From assembly GCF_003589595.1 (NCBI RefSeq), contig NW_020653409.1:2634984-2698983 (forward strand): DNA of 64,000 bases, given 5' to 3'. How positions within the stretch are numbered: the first letter of the stretch is position 1; each line of letters opens with the position of its first letter. Source of the DNA: Hyposmocoma kahamanoa (lineage: Eukaryota; Arthropoda; Insecta; Lepidoptera; Cosmopterigidae). This document shows positions 21,328-34,600 of the stretch, piece by piece. A model generated the notes under the pieces. It searched no databases. It saw only the letters and a program-made list of their open reading frames with translations, and was not told the DNA's origin. Position numbers and translations under genes: made by a program.

Positions 21328-24300
21328 AGCATTTCCAGATAGAATAGAGCTACGAACACAGACACGCTAGTTTTGTGCACCTCTACATCTTCAAACTCCT
21401 GCATAATCTGCCTGTTTCTGTATACATGATCCCAAAACATGGAAATTTACTTCTAACACGACTTGCACTTAAAAAAACTAAGATATACATCTAATACGAA
21501 CTTCGGACTTATCTACATATTTATATATATCACCATGGAACAGTGAATCATATTCATGCAAATTAATAAGTGTAAAAGGTAAAAAACTTATTGCTTTTCG
21601 ATAAACTTCTTTTTGACACATCAATTCCCTTGATGAATTAAAGATGTCGTTTCGTTATTTCAAATTGCGACTAGTTTCTACAGATTTGTTACTAAGGTTT
21701 GTTAGTTCTTGCACAAACCCTCGAACAACTCGATTGGGTTGGGTTATAATTTGACAGTTCTCACTTCTTTTTTTATTAATTTTCGCCCATTTGGGTAGGC
21801 AAAGGTTTTACCATACACAGTTCTCACAATATTGACAGATATGTGTCAAACTTGTAGCTAGTGTAGCGTAGTAAGTGGAGTTTATCGATAATACAATATA
21901 TCATAATAGTCGACGATGTGGGTAGTTGTATAGGGCAATGGAGCTACTCACATTATGAAGTATATTTTACTGTGACTGCCATCTTGATTCGAGTAATTAT
22001 GTTGTGATAAATAACAATAATAATAAGTATTTATTTCGGACTTGAATCCATGTATAATAAATTAGTAACAGGCTAAATTATGGTAAGTGGGTACGTTAAT
22101 TATATTATATTTATTTGGCAGCCAATCAGAGGGCACTACACGCAGTGTCAGGAGATTATTGGTACTTGCGCGTACCCGCTGCATCAAGGAGAGTTGTCGC
22201 TTTCCTATTATAGAATGGAAGCTATCCGAATGTGCCTCCGTTTACGTTATTGATGCGCTGCAGTAGCGTGATAGCCCCAACAGCATCTTGAACGCATTGT
22301 CATGTCGGACACGTAGGGCGCTGTAGGCTTTTTGAGTAAATTCATCCACATATTGTAAAACGATTGGCAGTAAGTTTTGAATAAAGTGACCTTCACGTCT
22401 ACCATACACTCGCAAATCTATGGATCAGCGTATTAATCCTTGATTAAGATGAAACATTTTTTATTTGTTTATTACTTACGGTGGGTGGGTAATAATAACT
22501 TATGTCTAATATACAGAAAAACCGGTGAAGAATGGCATTGATTAAAAAGATATGTTGCAACGACCGAAAGGATACAAAAGTTAAGGTTTATTTTTCAAAT
22601 TTTAAAGACTAAAATATTATTTAAACAAAAATAAAAAGGTCTGATTTTTTTTCTGTGTTCTCTATCCGTGCTTAGAATATTGACTTGACTTTGAATAATT
22701 TAATCTCAATGTAAGGTAATGTTATAATGTTTTTTCTTTGCTGTTAAAGCAATTTAGTAAATAATATAACAATTGCAAGCTAAGCATAATAATATAATAA
22801 TCGATATCATGCATCCCTAAGTTTGTAAGAAAACTGTAAAATTAGATGTTTTGTCAAAAAAATATATTTACTATATTCTAACAATATCAAAATCATCATA
22901 AAAGCGAAGAGTCGCTAATCAATATTTATTTAATTTAATTAAGGTGCTTTCATTGTATAACTGAATAAAATTTATCAATGGCAGTTAATTTGTAATGCCA
23001 GCAGTAAAAATAACTCCGCGTAGGAGGGAAAGCTGAAAATCAATGGAAATAATACTTTCATACAACCTTCAGACTATTGATTCCCATTCGGCTGTTGCTG
23101 TGCTAAAAATAACTTGAGCGAAAGTTATTAATGGGAAAACGGGATGTAGGCTCAAGAACCATCATTTGTAGTATTAAGAGACATATCGACTAAAAGAAGC
23201 TAGTTCTTTTTACTTTCAGAATATTACAATTGTCCAGCATCTAAATTAATAATATATCAATACTAGCGGATAGTCAAATATGTGTTGAATTAATGTGTCA
23301 CATACACAAGACGCGTTTCGTTGGCTAGGCTTTAAGCAACACTTGTACGTTTAATACAATAAACCAGTTTTTTAAACGGGAACATAACGGGGGCATAACT
23401 AACAATTTGATCATTTTCACTTATGTGAAATAAAGCATTTCCCACAAAGAAGTGAAAATGATGAAATTGTTAGTTTGGCCCTTATACTTAGGACCTGTAG
23501 AAATGCTTTGTGCAAGGCGTTTTGTGTCATGGATGGTATTTAAGGCTGTGCTTTATCGTTGTCCATAACACGAAGGTTATGTTGATGCCAGTCACGGAAG
23601 AAAGAAAAGAATGGAAATGGCATCAACCAACATTTGTATCAAAACCGGTGTCGTCACACGCACACATTTGAAAACCTAATATTACATTAGTATTGTACTA
23701 AGATAATATAATTTTGATTGGTTAAAAATTATCAAACGAAAATAGACTATAATAAAAAACTTTTGGTAAAAAAAATTGAAACTTATTTGGATCTAATAAG
23801 GTTTTATTATTACTAGTCACTTAGAAGCTAAGAATCCTATGAACATAAACTTTTTGGAACAAAAACAAAAGTTGACAATCTACAGCTTAATCTACAGATA
23901 GGGATATGACATTTAATTGACATCGACATTATGTTTCATAACTAGCGGAATATTGAACTAGGCATTGCTTTATACTTGCTATAATTAGGGTTAAGTACGG
24001 AGTATATGGAAACGGCTTTTAAAGCAATTTCAAGCAAGAACTAGCGTAGCTGACTTTTACACGCACACATTTGTTACCAAATACGCATAAGGTTTTACGG
24101 TTTTACGCTAATATTAATTGATATTAGCTACGCAGGCGTGTGCGTATACGTAGCTACATGCTACAATCACAGTATTAATGATAATACTGTCATCGTACTT
24201 TCATTAACCTACTAGATTTCAAGCCAATCCGATCACTGGAAGGGTTGAAATATTAAAACACAGTCATCATAAAAATCTTTATTCTCCCTGAAATATGATA

Positions 24301-24429
24301 GATATATTTGTTCAACAATTACCTCTTTCTGAACTGATTGAACATGACTACACCTATAGCGTCGACGAGCTTGTCAAGAAAATGAAGATACTTATTTCCG
24401 AAGGCGAAGAAGCGAATAATTTGTTTCAT
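21328..24429 (-). CDS. Candidate 5' coding exons of the SNF2-like gene
   Basis: A possible first coding exon runs from 24429 to 24323. It starts with ATG, reads MKQIIRFFAFGNKYLHF and on to FNQFRKR, and ends in a GT donor two bases into a codon. A second exon starts after an AG acceptor at 21417; its first base completes that codon and it reads NRQIMQEFEDVEVHK, then a hydrophobic stretch ending LFYLEML. A weak donor after 21328 leaves the phase that the exon at 18022 needs, so all three link into one open frame. Alternatives are that the second exon reads through to a stop at 21267-21269, making a separate small protein of about 86 residues, or that both are chance open frames. I do not recognise the sequence. 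Confidence 0.35.
21440..23390. other. AT-rich stretch without a recognised gene
   Basis: It lies between the two candidate 5' exons of the SNF2-like gene. I see no repeat ends that I can pair and no other exon. Confidence 0.45.
23397..23475. repeat. Inverted repeat with 26-bp arms
   Basis: Arms at 23397-23422 and 23450-23475 are complementary with one mismatch (AACTAACAATTTGATCATTT on the left) and are separated by 27 bp. GGGGCATA before the left arm and TTTGGCCCTTATA after the right suggest a small MITE. A related end occurs near 43515. Confidence 0.65.
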
Positions 24430-25306
24430 GAAAACTTGACGAAAAATAACTGACAATGCTCCAGAAACGTTTTCACATTTAGATGTGGTCTATAATTTGT
24501 GAAGGCGACTTTGAGTTTCAGGTCCACCTGATTAACCAAATGATTTATTTCTTAATGAATTTTTCGGTTGTTATTCATATGTACATAATTTAATGTGATA
24601 TCATAAAATGCCTTACAGCAAATGCAAATTTTATTATTACATAATTATATTAATTTATTAATAGCAAATGGTGCTACATTTAGTAGGGACCCAGCTTTTA
24701 CTGCCTGTTGCTTCAGCCCATTTCTCCCTTAAAGAGGATTCGGCGTGAAACTAAAAAATCAATACAAAAACTGCAAAATAATCATATATCACATTTGAAC
24801 GACGACTGACGCGCTGTTGACTTTCACATGAACGTCTGTTCATAAGCTAGGTAATGCGGACCCCGCCACACCAGTCTATTACTTATTATTTATATTAGTA
24901 TTTATGCGGTCTGTGATGCCAGGCATTGCCGCTGTATAACATAAATGCATTTTTAGTGTGAAGTGCGCCTTATTAATGAGATGTGTCTTAATTATGAGCG
25001 ATGTTATTTGTCCATCAGCGTCTGCGGCCGCGGTGGTAATCGATTATGTAGATTTGAAAATTGCGGTGGAGTGTGGTGATGAACGAAAAACATATTCTCC
25101 AAAGTATAATTAAGCGTTACATTTTTTCCCGAGCATTTCGTAGCTATTTACTTAGATATTGGCATAAAGTAGTCTCATACTATTAAAAAAAACTTACCGC
25201 TTTCTTGAATATCGGTGCAGTTACAAGCACCCCACATAACTATTTATCTCGCGTATGTAATAATATATCGATACACTCAGCACTAGTCTAAGGTTAAGCT
25301 ATTTGT

Positions 25307-27223
25307 GGTCGTATTCCAGAACTCTACTCAATGCTCCTATAGCCCTGTGTCGGTCGATCACTTTTGAAAACCTGGGTCGATCATGACCCATGCGTAGTAT
25401 GATCGGGTCAAATGATACGAATGCTCGATATTTTATCGGGTCACCCGTCCATCATGACACTTCCATAAGGCGTTTAAAAATGTCAAATTATACAACTAGC
25501 TTTTATTCTTTCCTGCTGATGGGTAATGTGTCTATAGTTAAAAGCATCATTGATAAACTACACTTAGGACACTAAAATTTCTTTCTAGAAAAGTAACAGT
25601 GTTACAAAACAAAAATACATAATAAAATACTTATGAGTATTCAAAACTACTAATTATTATACATTAATATTTTAATATTAGCTAGTACACTCTTAAATAA
25701 ACACAACATACCGTGAATCAAATCAAACTTACAAAATTACCTTGTAGTGGACACCATGAATAAGGATGAATGAACGATTGATAGACTCATTGATCCGTTA
25801 ACCCATTGACTCGTTGGTCGAACTAAGGTTCTATTGAACGAATGCTCTATCGAACAAATGTTCGGCCCAAACGAAGAGTGAGAAGGCGAACCGTGTCGTG
25901 AGCGGGGACTTCACGTGAGAGTGAACGAGACAACAATAATATTGTCAATTGTTGAATAAACGCTTAAACTTTTTTCTAAACGACTTTTTAAGCGTCAAAC
26001 TAAAAAGCGTTTTCTAATACAGTTGCTCAAAACGTGGTATTTTTCGTACTACAAATAATGCCGAAAGTTGGAATTTTCGCACTAGTGCTTTTTACTTTTA
26101 CATATTTTTTTTTAATTTACTGTTGTTTCAAATCTTAAGCACAGAACTAAAGAAGTTGTATATTTATTTAATATTTACGTGCTTTGTGACGTAAGTCATT
26201 CGTCATTAAAACTTATATTTATTTACAAATACTATATAATGAACGTATCGAGTGGAGGTCCACAGTCTCTGCCTACCCCTGAATGGGTGACAGGCGAGAT
26301 TTTTATGTATAAATTTGTTTTATGTATTACAGATAAATTGTATCTCACTACCGTGCACGGGTTCCTAAAGAAGTTTAAACAAAAGTACCAGGACGTCATA
26401 ATAAGAAAAGTGGTTACAGACCGATTTTACAGAAAATAAACAAAAACAGCACGTTAGAACTGGATTTCCATAGACTTTTAACTAATGGTTGCAGTGGTTG
26501 TATTTCATTATTTTAATTTACTAGCAGAAAATGAGTTTTGTTTAAATACTGTTTTATTTTACTTTCAATGTAGTTTTTTCGCAAATGTATTAAAAAACGT
26601 CGTTTGATACACGTGCGGATTTGTCATTTTCACTTGTCTCGCGTCTTGACCCTCGCCTCTGGCTCGGGCCAAGAAGCCTCGAAACTCGTGAATAATGACT
26701 AACTTTCCGCACTTATATCAAAAATAACTATACTTTTACAAGTACGCTTTTTAAACATACTTTTTAACGTTAACAAATTGAGAAGTTTTTTCCATTTCAA
26801 CGGTTAACAACTACAAAAGTTAAATAATTTATGTTTTTGAACGCTTTTAAATGCCAATGAACGCCTTACTTATCTTAAAACCTTTAGTGATCTACTCTTG
26901 CGTTTCGCTATCAACACAAACGTTGCAAGCTTTTTTTAACATAAAAGTGTATGCGCTTAAACGTTTTTTAAACGGTTTTGTTAGCTTCCAAGTAAAAAGC
27001 GTTTAAAAAAGCACGCTTTTTTAAAAAAGCATAACGCTTAAACGTTTAAAAAAATAAGCAGTTTTTCCCATCTCTAGTCACAGGTGCAGAATCATTTTGA
27101 TTCGATCGAACATGATCAACACACATCTAATGCTCAAGTCAGGACTTGAGTATGATTTCTAGTGCTTGAAATCATGCTCAAGTCATGACTAGAGCATTGA
27201 GTAGAGTTCTGGAATACGACCCC
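25307..27223. mobile_element. Possible 1.9 kb element framed by GGTCGTATTCCAGAACTC ends
   Basis: The left boundary reads GGTCGTATTCCAGAACTCTA, then CTCAATGCTC. The reverse complement of 27223 leftwards reads the same with only G-run differences, so about 32 bp are inverted. The interior shows no transposase. A GGTCCACAGTCTCTGCCTAC block and runs of AACGTTTAAA-like words lie inside, so it may be a composite of several insertions. Confidence 0.5.
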
Positions 27224-27673
27224 TAGACACTTAAGGTCAGTATTTTAAATTGGCGGGATGTCGATTACTTACCGAATTACTCATGTGCCGATGCCCAGCA
27301 GTCTTGTATCTGTTTTTTATTTTTATTTTTTCACAGTTGTGTACACTTGTACACGCAAAATTTTACATGAACGTTTTCCCATAGACCATTACCAAGGTGA
27401 ACCTTGCTTAGAGGATGGAAGACCCTTGCCCTCTGGTCAAAGACCGAAATTAAAAATGTAAACTTCCAGATTTGCCGTTGGCTGTTCTAGCGTAGATGTG
27501 GCCGTTTTGGCGTCTCGACGCGGGCCGTTCACGCGTCGGTTTCTGATCGTGAGAGGTATTAACTGCGGCCTTCGCACCTTCGGAGTCGATCGGACGCCAA
27601 ACCGCCCACCCATTCGGATTTTGAAGCAACCTTTGGGTGTCCACGCTGCCGATCAGTCATCATCGGCTGCAAT

Positions 27674-28051
27674 GGCTCAATTTACATTGCGGCGGAACGG
27701 AATGGAAGCGAATTTTAGTAACGATATTATACATAGCGTAATACTTTATGGTCAATTGTGTAACGTGTAAATTATATACGTGCCAAAAATCACGTCGCGC
27801 GCCTTTCGTGGAATTCTGCGCGTGCTTGAGAATGCTCGCGCATTTGCGAGAATTCCACCGTTGCCGTCGGCGGAAAGTCGCGCGAAGGCAGGCGCAGTGT
27901 GATGTCAAACGTCGAAATACTACAGCCTCAAGGTGCAGTCGCGAGAAAGCTCGCGAATTCTCGAACAATCCAGCGACACCTTTCCTTCTCGCGCAGCGGG
28001 GCGAAATTGGCGTACCGTTCCATTCCGTTCCGCCGCAATGTCAATTGAGCC
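27674..28051. mobile_element. GC-rich MITE, same family as 39479-39851
   Basis: The left end GGCTCAATTTACATTGCGGC matches the reverse complement of the right end GGCTCAATTGACATTGCGGC and continues into GGAACGGAATGGAA. About 378 bp, non-coding, with GCGCG-rich interior and a CAGGCGCAGTGTGA block shared with the other copy. No TTA duplication is visible here. Confidence 0.7.
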
Positions 28052-28640
28052 ATAGGCACGCGATTGCAAGTTCGCTGAAATCAAATGCGAAACATCTTTT
28101 TCGCTCTTAAGTTTACGGACAATACAGTATTGTGCGATTACCGGCTTATTTGCGTGGTGACTCCCTTACTTGGACGCATTAGACGGCTTTCCACAGACAC
28201 TCCGTCGCGCATGATACGGCAATCGTTGGATAGAAAAGGGAAAGACTGCGCGATTGCACTCATCAGTCGCGCGCGTAATCGTGTCAAAGTTGCCTTTTAC
28301 ACGAACGCTCTTCCTTTTTTAATAAAACTTAGACTAGCAATCGCGCGTGAAAGGAGGTTAGCTTAAAAAACTTCAAGCAGGCAATCGCGTACGACTGCGC
28401 GTGCAGGCTTTCCTGAGCGCAATCCTGTAAGTTCCAAGATCACGCACGATAGAGTTTGTAAAGGGGGCTAATGTTTGGGTTTATTATGGTTAGGTACTTT
28501 CAGTCGGTCTCATCCACAGATGGTGTATCGGCGAGTGGTTCTTTAGAGAATAAATTTAAGCAAATAAATTGAAAAATAAAATGTATATTCAGACATTATA
28601 TGATTCAATATCAACAATTTTCTATTCTTGTAAACGACGC

Positions 28641-31600
28641 TCAATCATTCTTGAAACGGGGCGCTCTCTTTTCAACAAATGCAGTCATTCCTTCTTTGCG
28701 ATCGTTCTGAAACAGAAAATGTAAAACATATATCAAAGTGGTAAAGACAAAATAACATTTAAGGTGGATTTAAGGATCTTTGTATTAATAATTATTATTA
28801 TAACAAACTAGTGGAATAATTTCACAAAAAACAATTGAATATCAATTCAATAAAAATTTAAAATACAGCGAATAGCGACATATCTCGCCAGGACTGGTAG
28901 CTGTAAAGGTACTAACTGGGTAATAAATCTGTAATAGATTTCTCATAGACGGCGCTATGACTAAAAAGTCGTTGAAAAACCAAATACAAAGACACGACGC
29001 AAGCACATAGAAAAATTCGTGAGGACCGCTGGTTCGTTCCGTGTCTTAGTTGGTATAGCGTTTGGCACGGTAAGCTAGAAGACGTCGGTTCGACTACGGC
29101 CGGATCGAAGGAATGTTTTCTGAGTGTTCGATCTTTGTATATTATTTATATAACATTATATGTTCCTTTATGAAACAAATCTAATGTGATATGATCAATA
29201 TTAGAGCCCTCGCAGACTGTAGACTCTTTATCGGCCTATAGTTCAGTCAGATTCTTAATTTATATGAAGGTGTAAGTAAATGTGCACATTATGACGCTGG
29301 CACTCGCTTCGAACTGAGTTTTCGGGTAACAATCGGCCGACAGCTAAATCAATATGGCCTCCTTGTGAGTGTAGTGTTCTGTGAGTATAACGGCGCTCTT
29401 CCACGCGCGCATATTTGCCGATTATTTAGTCTGCCGTTGCACCCAATACTCTCGGTATTTTTGCTTGATCCTTTTCCTTAATTCTATAAAAGCAACACAT
29501 AACATTTAATTTTCTGAGCAATTTAATTTTCACTACGTAGTTGACCTCTTCAAGAGCAGATTATTAACTAGCAAAATTTTTCGAGAACAATCGGCTGACT
29601 TTTCGCTGGTCTGCGCTCTAACCATCAACCAGACTCTTTAACCGGCCCAGTGTGTGCCCTAATAGCCCTAATTATCGGGCGGATAGAAAGGCTGTATGTA
29701 GTTTGTGGGAGCCCTTAGTGTTTAATTGGAGCAAATGTACGAAGTTGTAATAAGCTCTAAGTTAAGCTTAAGTTAAGCTCTCTATAAGATAAAATATTTT
29801 GCAGAAAAAATATTGGGGTTAATTGTAAAACTTACACTTTTACATCTGTGCATATGAGGCACTGGATAGATCTATTACTCATTGCTGCTTTTGCAGAAAC
29901 GATTGAATATTCATTTTTACATGATGTTTCACATAATATAAATGTTCCTTTATATTAATTATTTAGTTAACGTACCGTGGCAAATGTGCCGTAGAATATG
30001 GACTTTTCATACAGTAGACCAGCTGCAAGATTGGTCTCATAGGCCTGGTTGACGGCTTGCTTGGCCAACTTGACGATAAGCGGCGAGTGCGTGCCGATGC
30101 GCTCGGCCAGCTTGATTGTTTCTTCCAAGAGTTTCTCTACAGGGAACACGCGGGCCACTAGACCTGGATGGAGATTGATTTTCTTTATAATTTTGTTCAT
30201 TATTTAAGTTGTAAATATCATACGGATCAAAAAATATTTTGGATGGAATTGTATTCTTGCGACCTAAGATTGCGGCATTTGTGATGTGTACGATATACCT
30301 GCTGAGGTAGTATCATAGTGCATAACAATTTAGACATTTCTGTTTGCCCATTTAACACAGCTATTTAAGGGTCGTATTACAGAACTCTACTCAATGCAGC
30401 ACTGGAAATACGACCCTAATGGCAATGACTTGAGTATGATTTCCAGTGCTTTAAATCATACTCACGTTCTGACTTGAGCATTGAGTCAGGAATACGACCC
30501 TTAGGGTCGTATTCTAGAACTCTACTCAATACTCAAGTCAGGACTTGAGTATTGCAGTGAGCACTGAAAATCATACTCAAGTCCTTGCCATTAGGGTCGT
30601 ATTTCCAGTGCTTGAAATCATACTCAAGTCTGCTCAAATCCTGACTTGAGCATTGAGCAGAGTTCTGGAATACGACCCTGAGTCTTATAATATCAGATTG
30701 TTTTAATTGGCGTTAGTACTCAAATTTCATAAACAATATTTTAATTTTATTATGAACATAATCCAATTCATTAAATGTGCTACTTTTTTATGAATAAGAT
30801 GAGGTTTCCATTGGTTAAATCATAGTTTCCCAAAGTGGTACTCATCACCCTCCAGTGGGAGCTGAAGAGTCCTAGGGGTGCATCGGAAGCAATTTTGGGG
30901 GGTTAATGCTGTCCAGAGGGTGCTACCGCATTTGAAAACAAACCCTGAATTATCTATATAAACTACACTACACAATATATATACATTTTTTCTTTGTGAT
31001 TTTTATGTTAGATTTAAATAAAAAAAAAGTGTTTTCAATTATTCTTTGTGGTGGTGAGCGTTGAAATTTTTTATTTAGCTTCAGTGGGCGGTGAGCCAAA
31101 AAGATTGCGAACCTATGGGTTAAATTGATCATGTATTGGGCTGGTATGCGATTCATCGGCTTTGTGCACCAGATGCCTCTCAGTTTCTTTAACTATAATC
31201 CTGATAAATTATAAAAAAAATAGGTAAGTATTTTCGAGATCGCTATTCTAGAAAGCTTTCTTTCATAATTAAGGCTGTTTTATTGTCATACCCATTTTCT
31301 CCGCCTCTTGCGCACTGAAAAAGTTGCCAGTGAGCACGATCTCCATGGCTTTAGACTTGCCGACGTAGCGTGGCAGGCGCTGGGTGCCGCCGGCGCCGGG
31401 GATGGTGCCGATGTTGATCTCTGGTTGACCGAACTGGGCCTTCTCGCCTGCGTAGATTATGTCACAGAGCATGGCTAGCTCGCAGCCGGCACCTAGCTGT
31501 CGAAAAGGTGATAGATAAATTTTTTCTCTGCTTGGTTTGGTTGGTGATACTTTGGTACCATTAAGGGCCTTAACACACTGGCAATTCACGAACAACTTCA

Positions 31601-34600
31601 AGGTGACGCGGCTGCGCGAAGAGTTCAAAAATTTAGTAGCATTCGAGTTCCTTGTGAAAGAGTTCGTCCAGGCAAGTAACTGCCTCCTTATCTATTTCTG
31701 TCGCCAAGCAGTAATGTGAGGATTATTGCGTTCCGGTTTTGAAGGGTAAGGGCGCTGGTGAAATTACAGGCACATGGGACTTGTCAACTTATGTCTCATG
31801 GCGACGGGCAAGTGGCAGTGCTCCTCAGAGCTTAGTGATTGAAAGCTCTGAGTGGCACTGCAACTGTTATGGACAGGCGTGTCGCTCACCATCAGGCGCA
31901 CGACTTGTTCGTCACTCGGTAACATAAAAAAAAACGTAATGTTCTCGTGCAACTGCTAGTGTTAAAGCACCGTAAAGACGATTATTATTTTTTCTTGTTG
32001 TCATTATACTTCTAATTTATTTTTTTCATGATTACCTATAGATAAAGGAGTGATGAAATGTTTATTATTATCCGTTGTGTATTTAGTTTTACACAGTTTA
32101 CGGTCGTTGACCGACCAGCGGTAAATGACAGTTTTAAAAACTTTTTAAAAACGTTTTGTCTACCTCTTATATAGAGTATGAAAAAAAATACAAAACGTCC
32201 TACCCTTAGAGGACGAAAAAAAAAAGGAAAGGATGTCTACCCTTTCGCTGTCAGCGACTTCTCTCATGTCGATTAGGTACTTGCGGCGTTACCATTGTAA
32301 TCTCAGATTACAAAACAATTGTAATCTGAGATTGCAATTAACTTTTTTCAACAAACCACACTCACTGTAAAAGTTGCGAAATACGTATCGAGAAAATAAA
32401 AAGAAAACATATCGTCGTCAGAAACCTGTTTATTACCATTAGTGATAACTTACAGCGATCCCGTTGATAGCTGCAATGACAGGCTTGCCGCAGTTGGAGA
32501 CTTCGTCCCACCCCTTAAGGGTTCCAGCTCTCTGAAGTGAACTGTATGTCTGATTTTGCATGTCTTTGATGTCAGCGCCAGCTGCGAAAACCTTCTCATT
32601 GCCTGGAATTTATAGATCAGATTTCTTTCTTTTTTCTTTGATAACATAACGCGAAACGTTTAGCGATTCAGTCACGACACGATTTTTGACATTTGTCTTT
32701 AAAACGGGAATATTTATAACGAAAAGGAAAGTTGGAATCGCGATTAGTAATGGGGATATACATAGATAGAGTATGTATATAAATTCAATATTACATTGGC
32801 AATAAGACTCAATAGGCATAAAGGGCAAAATGTCAAAAATGGGTTAGAAATGCAGTTTTGGTCAGTTTTTTGAGCTCTTTCGAACTGTATTATATATATT
32901 ATATATTTTGATATGTCTAAAAAACGTACTTTATACTCCATTATCTTTTGTTGTCTAGAATCAAAATTGTCACCCCGAAATCGCAATATTTTTACGTGAA
33001 ACTTTTTTAATTAGGGTGTACTAGACACAGGTATATGTTACTTTTGTGCAGTGTAAAGGACATTCAACTGCTAAATGCTCGTAATGGCAATTTAATTATG
33101 GTAAAAAATCAAGAATGGTTAGTTTTTCTAATAAACTTTAAAAAAAAAATAGGTAGATGAAGAAACAAAAAAGTTATAACAAGTTTTCGGAAGAAAAAAG
33201 TTTTTACTTTTCCTAAAATGTTGCTATTTTGTCTTTTACACGAATTGATTCTTAAGGTATCGATGAATAATTAAGTGTTGGTTTAGTTAAATCAGCCACA
33301 AGTATTTTGAGTATCACTGACGTTCTTCATAGTACCTACTCAATAACCGATATAATGTACAATTAAATACGTGAGCGCATTTTGTGCGTGGTTGGAAGCA
33401 GAACTAAATTTTGTTACCCTAGCTGCTTCGGCAAATATGAGCAGCTACTGGCTGGATGTGGCTTAAGAGCAGACTTACCAGTAATAATTATGGCAGAAAT
33501 GGTACCGTCGGCGTCGAAGTCTTTGACGGCTTTTCCGAGCTCGATAAACAGCGGCATGCATAGGGCATTCAGGGCCTTGGGCCTATTCAGTTGGATCAGA
33601 CCTACATTCTTCTTTGACCCCACTACATTTATTTTAATGTTTTCGTATGTTGGTGCTGCGAAAATAAATAAATAACAATACTTAGTTGATGAGCAAAACA
33701 AAAATTTACTCGCTGTTGGATTACAATTAGCAAAATTAAACAATAAGAAATGGTAACACCCCAATGAGTTCCGCGGAGTCGGCGGCGTCGACGGTGCTCA
33801 CGTTCCGCAGCGTTGGCATTAACCCCATGTCGCAATATTTAGTTAATACCTAAACTATATGCTCACCATTGTTTCGAGCCTACTAACAACCTGTGTAAAT
33901 GTCCAGAGATTGCTATTACTAACAAGATAAAGTATTTAGGTGTTATATTAGATGATAACCTATCCTTTAAACACCATATCGAAGCACTAAGCGCCCGACT
34001 CCGTAAGTTAATGTTTGTGTTTAAAAAACTACGCGTTTCTGCTGATTTTAAAATAATCAGGCAAGTTTATTATGCAATATGCCACTCGTTAATTACTTAC
34101 TGCATTACATCATGGGGTGGTATAGCTAAAACTACTTTACTAATCGTTGAAAGAGCCCAGCGAGCTGTCCTAAAGGTTTCTACCTACCGCCCTTTCCGTT
34201 ACCCCACTGACCTTCTGTATAAGTCATGTAAAGTATTAACTGTAAGGCAATTATTTATTAAGTCCACAGTCATCAAACAGCACGTATTGCTCCCATATAT
34301 TACTGAAAACACTGATAAAAGACGAAAAGATATTGTTTGCCCCAAAATTATATCATCAAAACATACTTTTATTTCAAGATTTTTTGTGTTTCTTGGACCA
34401 TTTTTGTACAATAAATTAAACGCGAAATATTCCATTTATAATTTCTGTTGCTTTAAGGTAAAGAAAATTCTCAGAAGCTCTTCAAAATATGTCCTGTGAG
34501 GATACAGAGAATTTATTTATTATCGTAAAATAAATGTTGTCTTGTTTAAGTGTATATTTTTTTGATTGGCAATTTATTGTTTAATTGTTTAATTTTATTT

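Noticed and set aside
26179..26439. 86-codon open frame on the plus strand
   Set aside because: Its middle (CCACAGTCTCTGCCTACCCC) looks repeat-derived and no conserved domain is visible.
27748..28110. 120-codon Arg/Cys-rich frame
   Set aside because: It lies over the GC-rich MITE; its composition reflects CGCG words.
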